Of a DNA stretch of 64,000 bases, positions 58,071 through 64,000 are shown in pieces. This DNA comes from Apostichopus japonicus (taxonomy: Eukaryota; Echinodermata; Holothuroidea; Aspidochirotida; Stichopodidae). Numbering within the stretch: the first letter of the stretch is position 1; each line of letters opens with the position of its first letter. Position numbers and translations under genes: made by a program. A model generated the notes under the pieces. That model had not been told where the DNA came from, did not search any database, and saw nothing but the letters and a program-made list of their open reading frames with translations. The DNA lies in NCBI RefSeq assembly GCF_037975245.1, contig NC_092562.1, positions 30,747,554 to 30,811,553 on the forward strand. The letters are read 5' to 3'.

Positions 58071-58800
58071 GGTACCCGCCCGACGCAATACTACCCGGTT
58101 CCTAATGTATTACCCGAATCCTACGAAAAGTGTGATTTAAATTTTTTTTTTTTTTGCAAATCTACGGTTAGGCAGATTTCCCATTGACTTAGTGTGGTGT
58201 TAGGCTAAAATATGTGGTCGAAGATAACAGCAAAAACGAAGGTACCCGCCCGACGCAATTCTACCCGGTTCCTAATTTATTACCCGAATCCTACGAAAAG
58301 TGTGATTTAAATTTTTTTTTTTATTGCAAATCTACGGTTAGGCAGATTTCCCATTGACTTAGTGTGGTGTTAGGCTAAAATATGTGGTCGAAGATAACAG
58401 CAAAAACGAAGGTACCCGCCCGACGCAATTCTACCCGGTTCCTAATTTATTACCCGAATCCTACGCAAAGTGTGATTTAAAAAAAATTGGAAATCTACGG
58501 TTAGGCAGATTTCCCATTGACTTAGTGTGGTGTTAGGCTACCATGTGGTTGAAGATAACAGCAATAACGAAAGTATTCCATGGATATCTTATAACTGCGT
58601 CACAATTTCTGCTAATAAACAAATGGCTATGCTAGATTACCCCATTGACTTATTGTGGTGTTAGGCAACCATGTGGTCGAACGTAACAGCAATAATGAAC
58701 GTGTTCCATGGCTATCTTATAACTGCGTCACAATTTCAGCGAATAAACAGATGGTTAGGCTTTGCTAGATTTCTCATGCATTGACTTAGTGTGGTGTTAG
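58071..58800. repeat. 170-bp tandem repeat, three full units plus diverged partial units
   Basis: Units begin GGTACCCGCCCGACGCAAT at 58071, 58241 and 58411, exactly 170 bases apart for the first two steps. Each includes GTGTGATTTAAA, a T- or A-run, CTACGGTTAGGCAGATTTCC and GACTTAGTGTGGTGTTAGGC. Two more diverged partial units follow to about 58800 (GTGTGGTGTTAGGC... repeated). Confidence 0.9.
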
Positions 58801-59335
58801 GCTATCATGTGGAAGAAATTATTATTTATTCATTCGTTTATTTCATAAAAGGAAAGGCTGACAAGGAATTTTACGACATGTTTATGGATTATAAACGGGA
58901 TAACTAAAAAATAATAATAGCAATAATAACAATAATAATCGTGTATTCCAAATGCGATCAAATTGCGCGAATCGCGTAATCTCGCGGCTAATGCGAACCC
59001 TGGGCTTGCATAACAGATAGTAGTAGTAACAACTGAGCTAAAGTAAAGGGATATTTTATGGTATGATCCAATAGACGTGGAGAGCTAGCATAAGCAGCGG
59101 CGGCAGTGCGATGTTAACAACATAACTACAAATTAGTAGTAATGTTAATTATATTAAGTAATTAACAAGTTTATGACAGAAAAAAAGGAAATAGAAATTA
59201 TTGAGGAAGGTTTTATACCTTACCTTACACATACGTTTTTGAACATGAAAACATTGTCAGTGGAGAATATAATTCATTTATTACAGCATCTAATATGTAA
59301 TTTCTTGAAAATCGTGATACACGAGGATAAACAAT
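58801..59335. other. Interior of the nested hAT-like element, no gene
   Basis: AAT-rich stretches (AATAATAATAGCAATAATAAC). A 94-codon plus-strand frame at 59173-59457 runs into the GGGTACCCGGGTACCCG end of the element and is not supported. Confidence 0.4.
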
Positions 59336-60417
59336 TTTTTCCCGGGTACCCGGGTACCCGACGGGTAACGGCTCTCGGGTACCCGGTTCCCGATTTTTGG
59401 ACCCGTGTAAACACTAGTACTATATCTCTACTATCGGTAACAAAACCGATTTCTTGACCAAAAGTTGCCTTAAAGTTTTTAACCCTGATACAGACCCCTC
59501 TCTAAACGCGCTGTGTATATACGTAATGTGTAATGATAATTAAACTGTTTAATTTTTTTATTTTCTTCAAAATTAATTAATTTTAGTTATGGAGCCTACT
59601 GGGATGTCCGGTTCACACATAACTCAACTTGATAGATTTTGCAGAAAACAAATTAATCAATATTTTAAAACTTTAATGCCACTTTTGGTCAAGAAATCGG
59701 CTTTGTTACCGATAGTAGAGGTATATCACTTGAAAGAAAAAAAGGTATTCTTTAATGTGATGCTATCTGGACCTCCTAACTAGGTCGATATCTCAAATTA
59801 ATCAATTTTGATCGTTTTGAGCTAATTTTCCCATTTGCATCTCACTCCTGTTAGGATCGAATGGTTTGTATCCATCGAATTTCAATAAATCAAAGTGTTA
59901 CTGACTTTTTTTCATACCACGTGTAAGAGGAATAACTTAACTTCGTCATTGTACCTCTCTTGACTGTTGCATATTCTCATAAATTAATTCTTTAGTCTTT
60001 TGAAAAAAGAAAAAAAATGGGTTTAAAAATTGCCGCAATTTATACCTAAATTTCTCCACAAGTTTTGGTAGGATCACAAGTTTCAGTTCAATATGGATGC
60101 AGAAATTGTCTACCATTAAATTCCAAAATCATATCAAATGAAAGAGCAACATCTCATCTCTCCTATAGTGGAATTATTGGCATTTTACAGTATGCATTGC
60201 GTTAATTATTATCGCTTTAAAGCAGGTACGAAAAAGTAACAGTCTTGTTATTGTCCGCTAATTAAGGCTGCCCTTAGTGGCTGCTGGGGATCCACTTTTC
60301 CGCCACAGCGTACCTGCTCGTCAGAGTGTACAAACATCAGTGGCCAACGGCGTGTAACGCTGATATATACACTATTGGCTGTTGTTAGTGGCTGCTCTCA
60401 ATGGCTGCTACGTTCAA

Positions 60418-60903
60418 ACAAGTTTTTTTATTACAACCTTTGAGGAAATATTCCTCACTGGGATTATTCAGTCATCTTGTGTATTCCTCAACAATGTCTG
60501 AGAACAATTTGGAGGGTAAAAGCCCACAGGAAAGTACGTTTTGCAAAATACTAGCAATTATGTATGCATGCTATAATTTGGGGCCTATTCTGACTACCTT
60601 TATATAGCTTTGAAATACAAAGTTTTTTATTATTGATCCTATGGCCTTTCCAACCACCTGTAAGATGTTGTCCTATGCCTGTAAGACAATATGGTTAACA
60701 CTTGTAGGCATATGGTGATAACAGGACATGAACGTAAATGAAAGCAACAAACTTAGTTATGGCAGCATTATTCCAGTATTGGCCAGCAGACCTAGGTCTC
60801 TTAAATAGAGCTAGGCTTAGTGTGGTCTAGGTAGTTTAGTGATGCCGGGCAGTGTCATTGCCGCTATATAGTGACAGCTAATCGTGACATTTCTTTAACT
60901 TAC
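60418..60903. other. Intron or 5' flank near the signal-peptide exon, nothing firm
   Basis: A short plus-strand frame with a GTACGT donor (ATG at 60494) was seen but not accepted. Otherwise featureless. Confidence 0.35.
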
Positions 60904-61000
60904 CAAATGCAGGACCGATTCTGAACAGAAATATTAGAAACACTGTTATAGTCGCAGTTACCAACACAGGACATTTACTTCCACGTACAATGCCAGCCAT
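60904..61000 (-). CDS. Signal-peptide exon, probable first coding exon of the Ig/EGF gene
   Basis: ATG at 61000 (context GGGACAAAATGG) opens MAGIVRGSKCPVLV followed by the hydrophobic TATITVFLIFLF and RIGPAF. A consensus GTAAGTTAAAG donor follows, leaving one base (phase 1). This is a typical N-terminal signal sequence with positive residues before a hydrophobic core. Phase 1 after the signal peptide matches the phase-1 exons of the Ig/EGF series on the same strand. The next recognised exon is 35 kb away, so the link is an inference; an unseen exon between cannot be excluded. Confidence 0.6.
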
Positions 61001-61822
61001 TTTGTCCCGAATAAAGGTAGTCGGCCTTGACAAGGCTGAGGAGTTCTTGATTGTTACCCTCTGTAACTTGTACGGGATCCGTGTGTTTAGACCCTAAGGG
61101 AAAGTTGTTCTGCTACCGTTGCGCGAGTATCGCAGTGTGTAAAGTAATGGAGATGTGTGACTTGTGCAATTTACTTACTGGGTGTTATAATGGAACTGCG
61201 TCATTGGCTCGAACTTTCAAAGACATATTGGACTGAACCATTATCACGCACGGGGAAACAGATAAAACAATCTTAGATTAAGGAGAAAGGAAATGTCAAC
61301 TTGGAAGAGGAAAGGAAGAGGAAAGAAAGGGAAAAGGAGAACAAACCCTGGAAATAAATGTAGTAAAAACATGAGCAAGAGTGATCTCACGATGCTACCG
61401 CTTCCGGACTACCGGACTTACATATTGGGGGTTTCAGATATATTCCAGTGTGCTGTTTGACGTACTTTACTGAATCACTATCAGGGAACATTCATATATA
61501 AAAAGTAAAAATGTAAATGTGTCACAGCTGCAGTTCCCATCACCTCCCCCCCCCCCCCCTCACACACACACACAGTGTCTTAGCCAGAAATTTCAAATAG
61601 GGTGCCTCATCTGTTACTGATTGCCCAGGAGACTATCCATCTGGCGCAGAGTACAATTCCGGTAGATTTAGATTATTAATACAATGAGAGAAAAGTTTTT
61701 TTTTTTAATAGGTAGCATAAAGGTATAAATCTAGGGAGACGAAAACACAAATATTATTAAGCACTTCGTATAAAACTTGAGAGTGGTACTACGGTTACTA
61801 TGAATGCTATTATCTGTGTTTT
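61001..61822. other. Upstream of the signal exon; simple repeats only
   Basis: It would hold the 5' UTR and promoter of the minus-strand gene, but I see no decisive TATA or initiator. A C-run followed by (CA)n is at 61545-61575, and a GGAAGAGGAAAG-rich patch at 61300-61340. Confidence 0.4.
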
Positions 61823-62624
61823 CTATGGAACGCGAAAAGGACCACAACATATGATGATGTTAATGATGATCTAATTGTATACGATCATGTACTGAAAACT
61901 TAAGATCATGTACTGAAAACTTACGATCATGTACTAGAAATACAGGATCATGTACTAGAAATGCACGATCATGTACCAAACACATACGATCATGTATTAA
62001 GAGTATACGATCATGTTCTAAACATATACGATCATACATCGTACTACAAACGTACGACATCAAAACAAATACGATCATGTACTGTCCGATAAAAGGAAAC
62101 GGAGTCAATATCAAAAGTTTGGAGAGGGTTATTCCACATCGAAATGGCTCAACAGAAAGCAAACCAGGTCCTAATTATCACGTGGCTAGAAGACCCGAAC
62201 GAAAAACAGGCTGTTTCTATTCATCCGGGAAAATCGGTAGAGTGTGACAGGGCCTTTATGTTAAAAAAAGTGGCGTCTACATACGCGTTTGTATATTCAT
62301 ATGTGGCGTAAGCATACCAGTATGAATATTCAGTGTAAACTCATCATAGAACCAGGGACTAGGGACACTTACATATGGATATTCATACGCGTATTCAAAC
62401 GACAATAGTGGATATCCATACGCCACTTTTTTGTAACTTGCGCTTTTTCATCATCATCACAAGTTTCCAGTACATGATCGTATATGTTTTGAAATACATC
62501 TTAGTTTTTCAGTACATCAGCGTATATGTTTAGTACATTATCGCAAGTTGTTTAGTACATGAACGTATAAAATTAGATCATCATTAACATCATCATATCA
62601 TGTGGTCCTTTTCGCGTTCCACAG
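61823..62624. mobile_element. Non-autonomous TIR element with subterminal 22-23-bp repeats
   Basis: The left end CTATGGAACGCGAAAAGGAC and the reverse complement of the right end (CTGTGGAACGCGAAAAGGAC) begin inverted repeats of at least 55 bases (continuing CCACA..., GATGATGTTAATGATGATCTAATT). Inside the left end are about eight copies of a unit such as GATCATGTACTGAAAACTTAC (61880-62040), with inverted counterparts on the right (62465-62575). TTTT flanks both sides and could be a 4-bp TSD. The 100-codon minus frame through the repeats (VHDR-like periodicity) is a by-product. Confidence 0.8.
62265..62445. repeat. Inner inverted repeat of the 61.8-62.6 kb element
   Basis: AAAAAAAGTGGCGTCTACATACGCG on the left faces CCATACGCCACTTTTTTGTAA on the right, with ATTCATATGTGGCGTA / TTACATATGGATATTCATACGCG between. 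It is perhaps an independent palindromic MITE nested in the larger element. Confidence 0.5.
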
Positions 62625-63327
62625 TTTTCCGCATTTCGTTGCGGCAGGGTAGCTTTTGATTTAAGTGCGGTGTAACAGCGGTCACATGACTAATTCACCT
62701 ATTATAATTAGACTTTGCCTATACTGGCATGAACAACAGGCCTCAAATTTCACAAGTTTTAAGGCAAGGCGACTAGCCAACTAGCATCTTACCAAAGGGC
62801 AACAAGGTGATAAAGAATAAACATCATGAAACAATTTCTGTTCCAGGTCCTGGCAGCTGTTTTAATGAAGAAGAATAGTAGAAGGTGGTCTCTCTCACTT
62901 TGCTTTCCTTTTTGTCAATATAATTATTTATCCCCTACTTTTATTCGAATCCTTCCTCACCCTTAGCAAAATCAACCATCATTATGGTATCTCAACTCAT
63001 AAATGTATGGACAGACTCCGATTATGGGGGTATCTCATGTAAACTGTACACCCTTATCAGTTTACTGGAGTAGTCCTCAATCCATGCCAACACTAATTTA
63101 ACAGAATAACATTCAACCAAAAATGCCTTTTTGAGTTTGATGGGTTGTTATAGGGGTGGTTAGGCTTATAGGTTTAATGCTGAAATTGTAACTAACAACA
63201 GCAAGTTCTTTTAAACTTGTTTATTGATGCTGAAAAATTATTCCAAAAACAGGTTAGTCCAACCGACGCGCTCTGTGCGTGTGATCATAGAGCATGCGAT
63301 ATAGCCTACGTGTTCGGTTATTTTCCC

Positions 63328-63361
<34 letters not shown>

Positions 63362-63722
63362 TGTGTGGGGAAATTTGATTTACACACGAAACACACCCTG
63401 CAGGGTAGGAATTAAGATTTGGCTTTGGGGGCCTAATTTGGAAAATGAAAAGTTAAAACGCCCCTCTTAATGTATTAACGAGGGCTTTGTTAAAGGTTTA
63501 GGGACCCAGCCAGCAAACCGACGCCGCGCCGGCGGCGGCATATCGACAGCGGCAAACCGCTTCATACCCGCAGGTGGGCCGACGTCGGCTAACACGCGGC
63601 TTGCCGACATCGGCCTTCGGCCCGGCGGCGAATATTTTTTCCCCAAACTGAACTGACACTGAAATTATTTCCTCTATTCTGTTTGGCTCTCAGGGGGCAA
63701 GTGATAAACTGTAGTATTCAAC
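62625..63722. other. Intergenic; poly(T) and a GC-rich patch
   Basis: A run of about 30 T at 63331-63360 may be the tail of a minus-strand retroposon. At 63510-63640 the sequence is strongly GC-rich (GCGCCGGCGGCGGCA, CCGACGTCGGC, GCCGACATCGGCC), unlike the AT-rich surroundings, with short palindromes. No gene in it. Confidence 0.5.
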
Positions 63723-63809
63723 ATGGATCCCTCCATACTCTATCGACAACAGTATGATCAACACGAACAAATTCAAGATATTCACAGTAGCAACTTTCCA
63801 GAACTTTTG
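63723..63809 (+). CDS. Possible first coding exon of a plus-strand gene
   Basis: ATG at 63723 (context CAACATGG) opens MDPSILYRQQYDQHEQIQ followed by DIHSSNFPELL, 29 codons, ending exactly at a GTAGGTATAT donor in phase 0. The composition (Gln, Asp, His, Ser; no low-complexity AT codons) is protein-like. The continuation lies right of the window. Family not recognised. Confidence 0.4.
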
Positions 63810-64000
63810 GTAGGTATATATGAACGAAAGTATATAGTGTTCTTAACACAATGAAGCAACTATTCCCAACTACTGCGCCCATTATAGGCAGTCCTCGATT
63901 GTTTGTTTACTCGCTTGACTTCGCACTCCGCTCTACACAAGACATCTATAATGAAGCCTATTGTACTGTGTATAGTATACAACACAACAAAACACAGTGC
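63810..64000. other. Right edge, nothing recognised
   Basis: Would be the start of an intron if 63723-63809 is an exon. Confidence 0.4.

Larger units (their letters stand above)
57136..59416. mobile_element. hAT-like TIR element nested in the 3.8-kb element
   Basis: The ends TAGTGTTTGCACGGGT and, reverse-complemented, TAGTGTTTACACGGGT match at 15 of 16 positions. GGGTACCCG-rich sequence follows each end, as in known hAT families. It interrupts the 230-base unit of its host, whose halves (GTGGTATATCT on the left, TATATCTCTACTATCGG on the right) overlap by TATATCT, a likely target duplication. It contains the 22-bp-repeat element at 57161-58065 and the 170-bp repeats. Confidence 0.65.
56643..60417. 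mobile_element. 3.8-kb TIR element hosting nested insertions
   Basis: The left end TTGAAGGTAGCAGCCACTAA (then GAGCAGACACTAACAGCAGC) pairs with the reverse complement of the right end (TTGAACGTAGCAGCCATTGA, then GAGCAGCCACTAACAACAGC), about 40 bp with few mismatches. Inside, a unit of about 230 bases is repeated (56820-57050, 57055 onward and resuming at 59417): GTTATGGAGCCTAYTGRGATG, GTAGAAAGGTTCCTCTT, GGACCCCTCTC, GTATATACGTAATGTGTA. The second unit is split by the hAT-like element at 57136-59416. An inverted copy of part of the unit lies at 59690-59740. No transposase and no clear TSD. Confidence 0.65.
1580..61000 (-). other. Gene span: putative secreted or membrane Ig/EGF (Tie-like) receptor, 3' end beyond window
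   Basis: Nine exons can be chained on the minus strand: 60904-61000, 25381-25722, 21244-21504, 8987-9121, 7230-7385, 6159-6293, 4133-4756 and 1580-1921, with more expected left of base 1 (eight listed here are seen; at least one further exon is expected). Each internal exon has an AG acceptor and a GT donor, starts and ends in phase 1, and is a multiple of three (342, 261, 135, 156, 135, 624, 342 nt), so the frame is kept throughout. The signal exon also ends in phase 1. The order signal, Ig, Ig, three EGF, linker, Ig is what is known for Tie receptor ectodomains. The first intron would be about 35 kb and holds most of the mobile DNA. Joining is inferred from phase and strand, not from transcripts; 60904-61000 could belong to another gene. 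No FN3 or kinase exon is visible. Confidence 0.6.

Noticed and set aside
60494-60533. Plus-strand ATG (MSENNLEGKSPQE) ending at a GTACGT donor
   Set aside because: Only 13 codons, no downstream exon, next to a TIR element end. A chance match is likely.
61860-62162. 100-codon minus ORF with VHDR/VLVHD periodicity
   Set aside because: Translation of the subterminal tandem repeat of the TIR element; not a gene.

Overview
This is a eukaryotic, AT-rich, intron- and transposon-dense window from what looks like a marine invertebrate. An invertebrate deuterostome such as an echinoderm is my best guess. That guess rests on a Tie-like Ig/EGF receptor exon series and on the repeat types. No host mitochondrial, rRNA or highly conserved marker is present, so the taxon stays uncertain. 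No bacterial-style operons, CRISPR arrays or rRNA genes were seen. Six-frame reading mostly yields noise. The real signals are spliced exons, retrotransposon pols and inverted or tandem repeats. || HOST GENE. One minus-strand gene appears to span nearly the whole window. A signal-peptide exon lies at 60904-61000. It is followed, reading leftwards, by an Ig-like exon (25381-25722), a second Ig-like exon (21244-21504), three EGF-like exons (8987-9121, 7230-7385, 6159-6293), a Ser/Thr-rich repeat exon (4133-4756) and a second copy of the first Ig-like exon (1580-1921). Every internal exon is flanked by AG/GT and is phase 1-1, so all join in one frame of about 697 codons. The order signal, Ig, Ig, EGF x3, linker, Ig resembles the ectodomain of Tie-type angiopoietin receptors. 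FN3, membrane and kinase parts, if present, lie left of base 1. The Ig-Ig module and its intron are duplicated (1-1921 versus about 21.2-25.7 kb). || MOBILE DNA, left to right: a tRNA-derived SINE (7.4-7.7 kb); two related TIR elements (10.04-11.06 and 14.35-15.22 kb), the right end of the second having seeded a 284-bp satellite (15.2-16.85 kb); a decayed Copia pol split by a small TIR element (12.3-13.7 kb); a TIR element with 22-bp subterminal repeats and an 8-bp TSD (19.17-20.32 kb, second copy inverted at 57.16-58.07 kb); a young Gypsy-type LTR element with identical 648-bp LTRs and a 1624-codon pol frame (27.86-35.57 kb); and an 86-bp satellite (36.78-39.06 and 55.67-56.35 kb). || The satellite is split by a 16.6-kb TIR-bounded insertion (39056-55666). 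This carries another young LTR element (44155-48895) whose gag/protease/RT block is inverted relative to its own LTRs, PBS and PPT. It also carries a LINE tail, a hAT-like element, a THAP-domain exon and a candidate three-exon gene. Further right are a deeply nested TIR element (56.6-60.4 kb), another TIR element with subterminal repeats (61.8-62.6 kb) and a possible first exon of a plus-strand gene at 63.7 kb.
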